From: Candidatus Terasakiella magnetica | Lineage (GTDB): Bacteria > Pseudomonadota > Alphaproteobacteria > Rhodospirillales > Terasakiellaceae | Reading direction: 5' to 3' | Assembly: GCF_900093605.1 (NCBI RefSeq) | Contig: NZ_FLYE01000004.1 | Span: 1-64,000 of the forward strand | DNA: 64,000 nt | Shown: positions 34,625 to 43,682 of the stretch, in pieces | Position numbering within the stretch: position 1 is the stretch's first letter | Layout of the letters: every line of letters begins with the position of its first letter | Notes under the pieces: generated by a model | What the model saw: only the letters and a program-made list of their open reading frames with translations | Database searches by the model: none | What the model was told of the DNA's origin: nothing | Made by a program: the position numbers and the translations under genes

Positions 34625-35322
34625 TTCTGCAAACTTTCCAAACGGGCTAAAATGCGCTTTGCATTGGCTGCTTTTGCGCTCACTACCCAATAGACATCAA
34701 AGGTCGATATGGGGTCAGAAACCAGCCATGTCCCGGCTTGAAGATAGCCCTTTCTTTTGGCGATTTCTTGGGAGGGTTGGAGATAAGAGAGGAAATAATC
34801 GCCGCGCCCTGCTGATAACATCTCCAAGCCGCTATAAATATCATTGATCTCGATAAACTTGGGCGGTGCGGGAAGTTCTTTCAGCTTATTTAAAATACCG
34901 CCATAGCCATAACCTGCTAATGAAAGAATGCGTTTTCCGGCAAGGTCTTCCAGCGTTTTAACAGGCTCAGCTTTTTCCCCGCGATAAGACACCAGATTAA
35001 TCTGGGCGATGATTTTCTTAGAATAAAGGACTTTATCCGTTAAGGCGGGATGGCGGATCAACATAGCCACATCCACCTCACCTTCGCGCAACTTCTCCAT
35101 CAAAACAGGGGTGTGAAAGGCTTTGAATTTTGGCGTAAAGCCAACTTTTGCCATGGCTTGGCGGGCATAATCTGCCAAAATTCCTTCAGCGCCTGTATGC
35201 AGGCTTTTGCTATAAAATGGCGGGAAATCAAAGATACCAATCTTAATTGGATCATGCGCGCGCACATTGCCTGTGCACAATAACAGCACCATTAAAGCCA
35301 AAAGGCAGCAAAAGCTTTTCAC
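34621..35322 (-). CDS. Periplasmic solute-binding protein, family 3-like
   Basis: 233 residues with a signal peptide (CLLALMVLLLCTGNVRA). The fold matches bacterial extracellular solute-binding proteins family 3: IKIGIFDFPPFY, EGILADYARQAMAKVGF, LREGEVDVAMLIRHP. No permease or ATPase is adjacent, so it may act alone or as a sensor. Ligand not predictable. Confidence 0.82.
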   Translation of the reverse strand: MKSFCCLLALMVLLLCTGNVRAHDPIKIGIFDFPPFYSKSLHTGAEGILADYARQAMAKVGFTPKFKAFHTPVLMEKLREGEVDVAMLIRHPALTDKVLYSKKIIAQINLVSYRGEKAEPVKTLEDLAGKRILSLAGYGYGGILNKLKELPAPPKFIEINDIYSGLEMLSAGRGDYFLSYLQPSQEIAKRKGYLQAGTWLVSDPISTFDVYWVVSAKAANAKRILARLESLQN

Positions 35323-35386
35323 GCAACTCTTCTCCGAAACGAATACTTCCTTAGTATATATCTTTATAGATCATTCTTCAAAACAT

Positions 35387-35422
35387 AAAAAAAGACGAGA
35401 AGGTCACCCTTCCCGCCTTTTT
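35387..35422 (-). terminator. Terminator of prpE
   Basis: On the minus strand GGCGGGAAGG pairs with CCTTCTCGTC (two G-U pairs) around a GTGA loop, followed by a T run. Confidence 0.85.
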
Positions 35423-35445
35423 CTATTCGGTTTTCTACTGGCTTA

Positions 35446-37347
35446 TTAGCGTGCAGAAGAATATCCGATTGACTGTAGTGCCTCATCAATTTCAGGCAGA
35501 ACAGACATATCTTCAATTGTACCCGGTGCTTTATAGTCCTTACAGTCTGCAATTGCTTGCATAGTACCGCGAAGGATTTTGCCCGAGCGTGTCTTTGGCA
35601 GACGCTCAACAACAACACATTTACGGAAAGCTGCAACCGCACCGATTTTTTCACGAACCAGTTTAACAACTTCAGCAATGATCTCGTCATTAGACTTTTC
35701 AACGCCACGCTTCAGCACGATGAAACCAACAGGGTTTTGCCCTTTAAGTTTATCATCTGCACCAATAACCGCACATTCTGCAACATCAGGGTGACCGGAA
35801 AGAACTTCTTCCATACCACCTGTTGAGAGACGGTGACCCGCAACGTTAATGATATCATCTGTACGTGCCATGATAGAGACATAACCGTCTTCATCAATGA
35901 TACCTGCATCAGCTGTTGCGTAGAAACCTGGGAATTCTTCCAAGTATTTAGACTTGTAAAGGTCGTCTTTTTCCCAAAGCGTTGGCAATGTGCCCGGTGG
36001 CATTGGCAATTTACAAACGATTGACCCAATGGTGTTGGCCCCAACAGGGTGACCTGCATCATCAAGAACCTGCACATCCCAACCCGGCATTGGCTTGGTT
36101 GGTGAGCCCGGCTTGACTTCAAACTCATGCAGACCCAATGGGTTTGCACAAATCGCCCAACCTGTTTCTGTTTGCCACCAGTGATCAACAACTGGTTTTT
36201 TCAAAATTTCTTGCGCCCAGTTCAATGTATCAGGGTCTGTACGCTCACCAGCAAGGTAAAGCGCATTTAGGCAAGATGTGTCGTATTTATCCAAGAAGTC
36301 TGCCTCTGGATCATCACGTTTGATCGCACGAAATGCCGTTGGTGCCGTGAAGAGAACACGAATGTTATATTCTTCAATCATGCGCCAGAAAACACCCGCA
36401 TCAGGCGTACCCACAGGCTTACCTTCAAACATCACTGTCGTACAACCATGTAGAAGTGGGCCATATACGATGTAGGAGTGACCAACAACCCAACCCACAT
36501 CAGAAGCCGCCCAGTAAACATCACCGGGTTCACAGTTATAAAGCGCAGACATGTTGTATTTCAACGCCACCATGTGACCGCCGTTATCACGAACAACGCC
36601 TTTAGGCTGGCCCGTTGTACCAGAGGTATAAAGGATATAAAGAGGATCAGTTGCTTTTACAGAAACACAGTCCGCAGGCTCAGCTTTTGCAAGCTCGGTT
36701 GCATAATCAAAGTCATAACCGTCTTTAAGCTCAGCTTCTGCTTCTTCACGTGCAACAATCACGGTCGCAAGTGGTTTGTGATCTGAAAGCTCAATTGCAC
36801 CGTCTAGAAGCGGTTTATATGCAATCACACGACCCGGCTCGATACCACAAGAAGCAGAGATAATAACTTTTGGCTTGGCATCGTTGATACGTACGGCCAA
36901 CTCATTAGAAGCAAAGCCACCAAAAACAACAGAGTGAACCGCACCAAGACGTGCAACAGCCAACATGGCAACAGCGGCTTCTGGGATCATTGGCATGTAA
37001 ATGACAACGCGGTCACCTTTTTCAACGCCGCGTGCTTTTAAAACACCTGCAAGGCGTGAAACCTGATCTTTCAGTTCGCTGTATGTTGTTTTGCTTTTGC
37101 GACCTGTGATCGGGCTATCGTAAATGATCGCGTCTTGATCACCGCGGCCTTCTTCTACATGGCGGTCAACGGCGTTGTAACATGTGTTACATTCAGCACC
37201 CGCAAACCAACGATAAAGAGGGGCGTTGGAATCATCCAAAACTTTATCCCACTTTTTATCCCATTTGATTTCTTCAGCTGCTTTAGCCCAAAACCCTTCT
37301 GGGTTTTCCATCGATTCTTTATATGCTTCATCGTACCGGTTGGTCAT
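35446..37347 (-). CDS. prpE: Propionyl-CoA synthetase (propionate--CoA ligase)
   Basis: 633 residues of the ANL superfamily. AMP-binding motifs are YTSGTTGQPKGVVRDNGGH and TADAGIIDEDGYVSIMARTDDIINV; the acetylatable catalytic Lys is in LPKTRSGKILRG near the C-terminus. VRDNGGHMVALKYNMSALYN is closer to PrpE than to Acs. It activates propionate (and likely acetate) to the CoA thioester in the cytoplasm. No prpBCD genes are adjacent. It diverges from another acyl-CoA synthetase. Confidence 0.9.
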   Translation of the reverse strand: MTNRYDEAYKESMENPEGFWAKAAEEIKWDKKWDKVLDDSNAPLYRWFAGAECNTCYNAVDRHVEEGRGDQDAIIYDSPITGRKSKTTYSELKDQVSRLAGVLKARGVEKGDRVVIYMPMIPEAAVAMLAVARLGAVHSVVFGGFASNELAVRINDAKPKVIISASCGIEPGRVIAYKPLLDGAIELSDHKPLATVIVAREEAEAELKDGYDFDYATELAKAEPADCVSVKATDPLYILYTSGTTGQPKGVVRDNGGHMVALKYNMSALYNCEPGDVYWAASDVGWVVGHSYIVYGPLLHGCTTVMFEGKPVGTPDAGVFWRMIEEYNIRVLFTAPTAFRAIKRDDPEADFLDKYDTSCLNALYLAGERTDPDTLNWAQEILKKPVVDHWWQTETGWAICANPLGLHEFEVKPGSPTKPMPGWDVQVLDDAGHPVGANTIGSIVCKLPMPPGTLPTLWEKDDLYKSKYLEEFPGFYATADAGIIDEDGYVSIMARTDDIINVAGHRLSTGGMEEVLSGHPDVAECAVIGADDKLKGQNPVGFIVLKRGVEKSNDEIIAEVVKLVREKIGAVAAFRKCVVVERLPKTRSGKILRGTMQAIADCKDYKAPGTIEDMSVLPEIDEALQSIGYSSAR

Positions 37348-37646
37348 AACGTCCCCATTTCCAAGCGATTTTTACAATAAGAGCTTGAAGAATTCCCTCT
37401 CCTTCAAACTTAGGCCAAGACTCTGCCCTAAAATTGGAAAAATTAAAAGCCTTAATTTGGTATTGTTTTACCGATTTTTTGTATTTTCCGGTCTTCTATA
37501 TGTTAAATCATGGTAAATTATTTCAAAATTCCATCCCCATCCTTACTTTTTTTTACACTTCTAAGTGCATTTTGGTATTCCGCGAGCCGATTGATGCTGC
37601 TATGAATCGTTCCAAATGAATTTTTACATCGGGGACTGATATAACC
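37348..37646. other. Divergent promoter region between two acyl-CoA synthetase genes
   Basis: 299 bp, AT-rich, with no gene or strong hairpin. It must drive prpE leftward and the acyl-CoA synthetase rightward. No regulator site was recognised. Confidence 0.5.
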
Positions 37647-39284
37647 ATGGAAAACATCTACGATATGCATCTGGAGAAAACAGAAGCGAACTACGAGCCA
37701 CTTTCTCCTCTTTCTTTCATCAAACGCACAGCGATGGTTTATCCAGATCGCCCATCCGTGATCCATGGTGATAAGACCTATACCTGGAAAGAAACCTATG
37801 AGCGCTCCGTGCGCTTGGCCTCTGCCCTTCATAAAATGGGCATCAAAAAAGGCGACACGGTTGCCGTTATGGGTAACAACACACCAGAAACATACGAAGC
37901 GCACTTTGGTGTACCAATGTGTGGTGCGGTTCTCAACACCCTGAACATCCGCCTTGATGCAGAAGCCATTGCCTTTATCTTGCAACATGGTGAAGCAAAA
38001 GTTCTGTTTACTGATCGTGAATTCTCAGACGTTACCAAGGCCGCGGTTGCTCGCCTTGAAAGAAAACCAATCGTCATTGATATTGATGATGCCTTGGCTG
38101 AAGGTGGCGAGCTTATCGGTCAGGAAGATTATGAGCATTTCATCTCTAAGGGTGATTTGGAATATGATTGGTCCGGCCCTGCTGATGAGTGGGAGGCGAT
38201 CTCCCTGAACTATACATCCGGTACAACAGGCAACCCAAAAGGCGTTGTCTATCACCACCGTGGTGCCTACCTCAACGCCATTGGCAATGCGCTTGACTGG
38301 AACATGCAACAACACCCTGTTTACCTGTGGACGCTTCCCATGTTCCACTGTAACGGCTGGTGCTTTGCTTGGACCTTGGCGGCCAAGGCCGGTACCAACA
38401 TCTGCCTGCGCAAAGTAAATGCGAAAAACATTTATGAAGCCATTGAAGAACATAAAGTTACCAACTTCTGTGGCGCACCGATTGTTCTGTCTTTTGTGAT
38501 CAACGCGACAGAAGAAGAAAAGAAACCGTTTGAGCATAAATGTTCCATCATGACAGCAGCCGCCCCACCGCCAGCTTCTGTACTTAAAGCCATCCAAGAT
38601 GAAGGCTTTGATGTAACCCATGCTTATGGCTTAACAGAAACATATGGCCCTGCCGTCTTCTGTGCTTGGAAAGAAGAGTGGAACGAGCTGCCGATTGAGC
38701 GTCAAGCCTACCAGAAATCACGCCAAGGTGTGCGCTACACCCTTGAAGAAGGGCTGATGATTGCCGATAGCGAAACCACCATTGAAAAACCATGGGATGG
38801 CGAAAGCATGGGCGAAGTCTGCTTCCGCGGTAACATCGTCATGAAAGGCTATTTGAAAAACCCAACAGCCACAGACGAATCCTTTAAAGACGGCTGGTTC
38901 CATTCCGGTGATTTGGGCGTAAAACACCCTGATGGCTATATCCAGCTGAAAGACCGTTCTAAAGATATCATCATCTCTGGTGGTGAAAATATTTCTTCCA
39001 TTGAAGTAGAAGATACACTGTATCGCCACCCAGATGTCGCTGCCGCTGCCGTTGTGGCCAAGCCCGATGTGAAATGGGGCGAAACCCCGGCAGCCTTTAT
39101 TGAGCTGAAGCCAAGTGCGGGTAGTGTTACTGAGGAAGATATCATCAAACATTGCCGTGATAATCTGGCGCACTTTAAATGCCCACGCACCGTGATCTTC
39201 CAAGAACTACCTAAAACATCAACAGGTAAAATCCAGAAGTTCATCCTGCGTGATGGATTAAGAAAAGAAGCAGGCGAACTCTAA
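37647..39284 (+). CDS. Acyl-CoA synthetase (medium-chain / DmdB-like AMP-forming ligase)
   Basis: 545 residues. ANL motifs: NYTSGTTGNPKGVVYHHRG, HAYGLTETYGP, GWFHSGDLGVKHPDGYIQLKDRSKDIIISGGENIS and a C-terminal Lys in LPKTSTGKIQKF. The overall layout matches AlkK-like medium-chain acyl-CoA synthetases and the related methylmercaptopropionyl-CoA ligases (DmdB) of marine bacteria. Substrate choice between fatty acid and methylmercaptopropionate cannot be made from sequence alone. Divergent from prpE, followed by its own terminator. Confidence 0.88.
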   Translation: MENIYDMHLEKTEANYEPLSPLSFIKRTAMVYPDRPSVIHGDKTYTWKETYERSVRLASALHKMGIKKGDTVAVMGNNTPETYEAHFGVPMCGAVLNTLNIRLDAEAIAFILQHGEAKVLFTDREFSDVTKAAVARLERKPIVIDIDDALAEGGELIGQEDYEHFISKGDLEYDWSGPADEWEAISLNYTSGTTGNPKGVVYHHRGAYLNAIGNALDWNMQQHPVYLWTLPMFHCNGWCFAWTLAAKAGTNICLRKVNAKNIYEAIEEHKVTNFCGAPIVLSFVINATEEEKKPFEHKCSIMTAAAPPPASVLKAIQDEGFDVTHAYGLTETYGPAVFCAWKEEWNELPIERQAYQKSRQGVRYTLEEGLMIADSETTIEKPWDGESMGEVCFRGNIVMKGYLKNPTATDESFKDGWFHSGDLGVKHPDGYIQLKDRSKDIIISGGENISSIEVEDTLYRHPDVAAAAVVAKPDVKWGETPAAFIELKPSAGSVTEEDIIKHCRDNLAHFKCPRTVIFQELPKTSTGKIQKFILRDGLRKEAGEL

Positions 39285-39309
39285 GCCTCTAACTTTTACC
39301 AAGTCTTTG

Positions 39310-39343
39310 AAAAGCCCTGTATATATTGCAGGGCTTTTTCTTT
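39310..39343 (+). terminator. Terminator of the acyl-CoA synthetase gene
   Basis: AAAAGCCCTG and CAGGGCTTTT form a 10-bp perfect stem with a 9-nt loop and a long T-rich tail. Confidence 0.92.
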
Positions 39344-39402
39344 TTTTAACTGAGTTAACTGTGACTGCGCCTTACATCAAAAACTTATTGAACAATATCC
39401 TT

Positions 39403-39442
39403 AAATAAAAACAAGCCCTCAAACTACCAAAGCTTGAGGGCT
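39403..39442 (-). terminator. Terminator of the small DUF465 gene
   Basis: AGCCCTCAA (39414-39422) pairs with TTGAGGGCT (39434-39442); on the minus strand the hairpin is followed by TTGTTTTTATTT. It is placed about 90 bp after the DUF465 stop codon. Confidence 0.8.
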
Positions 39443-39531
39443 GTCAATATGCGAACTCAATTCGCCAGTTCTCATAAATAAAAGAACTCTTTATCACTCT
39501 ATATCGATCTATATGTAATGATCGTTTATGT

Positions 39532-39699
39532 CTACTGCGCTGCTAAAGTCGAGATTTCGTCTTTTAGCTTCAATTTTTGGCGCTTGAGGTCGTGTATAAG
39601 GTCGTCGTCAGGGTGAGGTCTGATTTCTTCTGCTTCGATTTTATTTTCAAGTTCTATGTGCTTGGATTTAAGAGATTCAATACGGTCTAAGACGCTCAT
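39532..39699 (-). CDS. YdcH/DUF465-family small protein
   Basis: 55 residues starting MSVLDRIESLKSKHIELENK and ending KLKLKDEISTLAAQ. The helical-hairpin pattern with KRQKLKLKDEI is the hallmark of DUF465 (YdcH). AAGGGAGG precedes the start by about ten bases. Function of the family is unknown; members are small, charged and cytoplasmic. A second member lies at 40982, on the other side of the phosphofructokinase gene. Confidence 0.88.
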   Translation of the reverse strand: MSVLDRIESLKSKHIELENKIEAEEIRPHPDDDLIHDLKRQKLKLKDEISTLAAQ

Positions 39700-39807
39700 G
39701 CGAACAACCTCCCTTAGGCAATTATAAGAAGGTTTTATGATACCTAAATTATAATTCGATTACCAGCATTGCATGTTGTGCAGCGCAGCACAAACCTTGC
39801 CTTTTCA

Positions 39808-40893
39808 TCAATCACCAAGGCAAATCCCAAGGCCGCGTGCGGTATGCACAAGTGTGCCAGTCACATCAATTTTTTTATATCGTTTCACCACTTCATCCAA
39901 TGGCACATCCACCACCTCGCGGTGCTGCCAAGCCACCATGCAATTGGTCTTGCCTTGTGCCATCAAATCAACGGCCCTCACCCCAAAGGCAGAGGCAATA
40001 AGGCGATCACGCATGGCAGGTGTGCCCCCGCGTTGCAAATGGCCCAACACCGTCACACGGGTGTCCGCCCCTGTCATTTTTGCGATTTGTCCGCCAATCT
40101 CATGACCGACCCCGCCGTAGTTCATTTTACCTTCTTCATTGGCATGCATGACGGTTTGCCCCTGACTTGTCTTAATCGCTTCTGAACAGACAACAAGTGC
40201 GTGGCTGCGTTTTTCATTTTCATACACATCACGAATTTTTTCAGCCACCTTGTCCATATCATAGGCAATTTCAGGCAGCAAAATCACATCGGCCCCGCCT
40301 GCAATGCCAGCATGAAGGGCGATATGGCCTGCATCACGGCCCATAACCTCCAACACCATGACACGATGGTGGCTGGCAGCTGTGGGCAATAATCGATCCA
40401 GCGCATCCACCGCCACATTAACCGCGGTTGTAAAGCCAATGGTAAATTCGGTTAAGGCCACATCATTATCAATGGTTTTGGGAATACCGATAAAGGGGAT
40501 ATCACCCAGCTCACATAAACGATTGAGGATTTTCATGGAGCCATCGCCCCCAATCCCAATCAACCCATCCAGATTAAGGCTTCGAAAGCCTTCAACAAAT
40601 TCCATGGAGCGGTCTTTCACACTGCCATCTGGCATTTTAAAGGCAAATGGGTCGCCCTTTGTTGACGATCCTAAAAAGGTCCCGCCTTGGCGCAGTAAAA
40701 CACCGCTAAAAGTTTGTTTATCCAGTATTTCTGCCTCAATTGGCTCAGAAATAAGCCCCAATGTACCGTTACGAATACCGACAACTTCCCAGCCAAACCC
40801 GTCAATAGCACGACGGGTAACGGCGCGAATAGCCGCGTTCAATCCTGCACAATCCCCACCGCTTGTGAGAATACCGATACGTTTTTTAGCCAT
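39808..40893 (-). CDS. pfkA: 6-phosphofructokinase, group III-like (ATP or PPi donor unsettled)
   Basis: 361 residues. The substrate loops are GGDCAGLNAAIRA, GIGGDGSMK, GIPKTIDNDV, EVMGRDAGHIALHAG and LGHLQRGG. The Gly in GGDGS corresponds to position 104 of E. coli PfkA (ATP type), whereas Lys in PKTIDND is found at position 124 in PPi-dependent and group III enzymes. The Gly/Lys combination most often goes with ATP use, but this needs assay. The enzyme phosphorylates fructose 6-phosphate in glycolysis, a step many alphaproteobacteria lack. Single gene, diverging from a DUF465 gene. Confidence 0.9.
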   Translation of the reverse strand: MAKKRIGILTSGGDCAGLNAAIRAVTRRAIDGFGWEVVGIRNGTLGLISEPIEAEILDKQTFSGVLLRQGGTFLGSSTKGDPFAFKMPDGSVKDRSMEFVEGFRSLNLDGLIGIGGDGSMKILNRLCELGDIPFIGIPKTIDNDVALTEFTIGFTTAVNVAVDALDRLLPTAASHHRVMVLEVMGRDAGHIALHAGIAGGADVILLPEIAYDMDKVAEKIRDVYENEKRSHALVVCSEAIKTSQGQTVMHANEEGKMNYGGVGHEIGGQIAKMTGADTRVTVLGHLQRGGTPAMRDRLIASAFGVRAVDLMAQGKTNCMVAWQHREVVDVPLDEVVKRYKKIDVTGTLVHTARGLGICLGD

Positions 40894-40981
40894 CTGTCTT
40901 CCTTTTTTATTATTTACAGGCGTTTATATGTTATGATCCCAGCCTAATGTTTCAATAAGATCAAAACAAGTCGGGAAAAAA

Positions 40982-41182
40982 ATGCCTGAAACCCGTGAAC
41001 TCCACATCAAGCTCGCGATTTTACAAACCGAACACCGCGATCTGGACGATGTCATCGATCGCATGGTTGAAAATCCACCTTATGACCAGCTTCGATTACA
41101 ACGTCTTAAAAAGAAAAAGCTGACATTAAAAGACCAGATCATCAAGCTGGAGAATATGATTCTCCCCGATATTATCGCCTAA
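40982..41182 (+). CDS. YdcH/DUF465-family small protein
   Basis: 66 residues, helical, with the pattern HIKLAILQTEHRDLDDVIDRM and RLKKKKLTLKDQIIKLEN characteristic of DUF465. Paralogue of the small gene at 39532. Its 3' end overlaps the converging GGDEF-like gene by 11 bp. Role unknown. Confidence 0.88.
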   Translation: MPETRELHIKLAILQTEHRDLDDVIDRMVENPPYDQLRLQRLKKKKLTLKDQIIKLENMILPDIIA

Positions 41183-41918
41183 CAAAACGGCGATGTAAGT
41201 CTTTATCTGCTTCTTTTAAAACCACATCGACTTCTTCGGTGAGATGCAAGCTATGCAGCCCATAAGCAACCTCTGCATCCAGAATATGACCGTCATACAT
41301 AATCGGGCCTTGTTTAACGCGTTTTTCCAAATGACGGATTTTCTCTAAAGCTGATTTTTCATCACTCAGTGCCATCACAATACCAAAACCATCCCCGCCT
41401 AGCGTGCCAATGCGGTCTGTTTCGCGCAGTTGAGTTTTAAGAATTTCTGCGGCTTCGCGAATAACTGTTTCACCTGCCAACAGGCCAAAACGTTCTTTAA
41501 TCACGCTAAAATTACTGATTTGAAAATATACAAAGGTCGCCGCACTGCCTGAGCGCTGAATTTGCGATGCAATGACGGATATTTCGCGCGCCAAGGCATG
41601 GCGGGTAAGTACGGGAAGGTCCGAATGTTTATCAACCGAGCTGGACAATTTCATTTCCAGATGATGGGTCATGGCAAGTTCTTCGCGCAAATCTTCCATT
41701 TCCTCCATCAACACAATGATGGCATCGGTAACAGCAGGGGTAAGTTCACCTTCTGGAATATTCATGAAAGAGGTTACATCATTAATCCCGCGCCGTGGTG
41801 CGGGGTATTTACGTTTTCCCTGAAAACGACCATAGGCCGGGCGGTGTGAGCTTTGTTCCTGCTCATTGCCCACATAAGGCTTCAGGCCTTCAGAACGTTT
41901 GATGTCATCTACAGGCAT
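41172..41918 (-). CDS. GGDEF-domain protein with degenerate active site
   Basis: 248 residues. A disordered basic N-terminus (about 1-60), a short helix, then a diguanylate-cyclase fold from about residue 95. The signature loop is GGDGF instead of GG(D/E)EF, so the catalytic Glu is missing and c-di-GMP synthesis is unlikely. SDLPVLTRHALAREI and YFQISNFSVIKERFG keep the fold's substrate-side outlines. It may bind nucleotide or act as a scaffold. It sits just upstream of, and divergent from, purE. Confidence 0.85.
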   Translation of the reverse strand: MPVDDIKRSEGLKPYVGNEQEQSSHRPAYGRFQGKRKYPAPRRGINDVTSFMNIPEGELTPAVTDAIIVLMEEMEDLREELAMTHHLEMKLSSSVDKHSDLPVLTRHALAREISVIASQIQRSGSAATFVYFQISNFSVIKERFGLLAGETVIREAAEILKTQLRETDRIGTLGGDGFGIVMALSDEKSALEKIRHLEKRVKQGPIMYDGHILDAEVAYGLHSLHLTEEVDVVLKEADKDLHRRFVRR

Positions 41919-42063
41919 AATAGCCTCTCAACTCTCTTTCTCAACTGCCTTATAGTATACTGTAAATATTATCTTTTTCCTAATTATGCGCAAAAACCTT
42001 GCGATTCCCCCCTACATCCATATAATACGCCCCTTTTTTAAGACCTTGTTTGGGAAAAACGCT

Positions 42064-42555
42064 ATGGATAGTGCAGCACCTTGTGTCGGTATCATTATGG
42101 GCAGCCAGTCAGATTGGCCAACCATGAAACTCGCAGCAGATATGTTAGAAGAAATGGGCGTTTCTTACGAAAAACGCATCGTATCCGCGCACCGCACACC
42201 GCAACGTCTTTATGACTATGCCAATAATGCCAAATCACGTGGCCTGCAGGTTATCATTGCAGGGGCTGGCGGGGCTGCCCATCTCCCGGGTATGGCTGCG
42301 GCGATGACGCCACTCCCCGTCCTTGGTGTTCCGGTTAAAAGTCGTGCCCTAAACGGTATTGATAGCCTCTATTCAATTGCACAAATGCCCGGTGGCGTAC
42401 CTGTTGGTACATTGGCTATTGGCGATGCGGGTGCTAAAAACGCCGGGATCATGGCAGCCAGCATCATTGCCTTGCAAGATGAAGCTGTGGCTGCCAAATT
42501 AGATGAGTTTCGCGCCAAACAAACAGCATCTGTTGCAGAAGAACCTGTTGACTAA
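42064..42555 (+). CDS. purE: PurE, N5-carboxyaminoimidazole ribonucleotide mutase
   Basis: 163 residues from the ATG at 42064; longer in-frame starts add an unconserved extension. Class I PurE motifs: [38 protein letters not shown], and [25 protein letters not shown]. It converts N5-CAIR to CAIR in purine synthesis with PurK, encoded 19 bp downstream. Confidence 0.95.
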   Translation: MDSAAPCVGIIMGSQSDWPTMKLAADMLEEMGVSYEKRIVSAHRTPQRLYDYANNAKSRGLQVIIAGAGGAAHLPGMAAAMTPLPVLGVPVKSRALNGIDSLYSIAQMPGGVPVGTLAIGDAGAKNAGIMAASIIALQDEAVAAKLDEFRAKQTASVAEEPVD

Positions 42556-42574
42556 AACATTAAGGTCAAATGAC

Positions 42575-43672
42575 ATGAACGCATATAAACAACTCCCACC
42601 GGGTAGCACCATTGGTATTATCGGTAACGGACAGTTAGGCCGCATGACAGCACTGGCTGCCGCACGCCTTGGATATATGTGCCATGTCTTTGGCCCGGGT
42701 GAAGATAGCCCGGCTGAACAGGTCGCCCATAAAGCCACAGTGGCAGATTATGATGACCGTGACGCCCTGATCGCCTTTGCCGATGCCTGTGATGTGGTGA
42801 CGTTTGAATTTGAAAACATCCCCCATGAAAGTGTGCAACTGCTGACAGAACATGTGGATGTGCGCCCGGGCTGGAACTGTTTGCACCTGTCCCAAGACCG
42901 CTTGATTGAGAAAACTTTCATCAATGAATGCGGCATTGCCACAGCGCCTTTTAAAGGTGTGGACTCACTTGCTGACCTTGAAAAAGCAGTTGACGAATTG
43001 GGCCGCCCCAGCATCTTAAAAACCACGCGCATGGGCTATGACGGTAAAGGCCAAGCCTTGATCCGCCCTGAAACAGACCTTGCAACCGCTTATGAATCTA
43101 TGGCAAATGCCCCTTCTGTTTTAGAAGGCTTTGTTGATTTCCAGCGTGAAATTTCCGTTGTGGTGGCGCGCAGTGCCTGTGGGCAATGGACCGCATTTGA
43201 GCCTGCTGAAAACATTCATGTGGATGGTATTTTAGATACTTCTACGGTACCTGCGCATATTCCGGACGGGTTGATTGAAGAAGCCGTGCGTATTGCGGTT
43301 ACACTGGCTGAAAAAATGGAAATCATCGGCCTTGTGGCTGTGGAAATGTTCCATACCAAAGATGACCAGCTGATCGTTAATGAAGTGGCACCACGCCCGC
43401 ATAACTCCGGTCACTGGACGCAGGATGCCTGTTATTCAGACCAGTTTGAACAGTTCGTGCGCGCGGTCTGTGGTCTGCCACTGGGCTCAGTTGAGCGCCG
43501 CAATGATCTGGTGATGAAAAACCTCATTGGTTTTGACGTTGAAAAATGGCCGGATTATTTAAACGAACCCAATGCCAAGCTACACCTATACGGTAAAGCC
43601 TCCACACGGCGCGGGCGCAAGATGGGTCATGTTAATCTGGTCTACCCCCTTGGTGAACTCCCCAAAGAATAG
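42575..43672 (+). CDS. purK: PurK, N5-carboxyaminoimidazole ribonucleotide synthase
   Basis: 365 residues from ATG 42575, preceded by TAAGGTC; upstream in-frame codons lie inside purE. ATP-grasp family: nucleotide fold GIIGNGQLGRM, STILKTTRMGYDGKGQ-type loop (SILKTTRMGYDGKGQ), NEVAPRPHNSGHWT. It makes N5-CAIR from AIR, bicarbonate and ATP for PurE. The gene ends 10 bp before the converging efflux pump gene. Confidence 0.95.
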   Translation: MNAYKQLPPGSTIGIIGNGQLGRMTALAAARLGYMCHVFGPGEDSPAEQVAHKATVADYDDRDALIAFADACDVVTFEFENIPHESVQLLTEHVDVRPGWNCLHLSQDRLIEKTFINECGIATAPFKGVDSLADLEKAVDELGRPSILKTTRMGYDGKGQALIRPETDLATAYESMANAPSVLEGFVDFQREISVVVARSACGQWTAFEPAENIHVDGILDTSTVPAHIPDGLIEEAVRIAVTLAEKMEIIGLVAVEMFHTKDDQLIVNEVAPRPHNSGHWTQDACYSDQFEQFVRAVCGLPLGSVERRNDLVMKNLIGFDVEKWPDYLNEPNAKLHLYGKASTRRGRKMGHVNLVYPLGELPKE

Positions 43673-43682
43673 ATACATCCGT

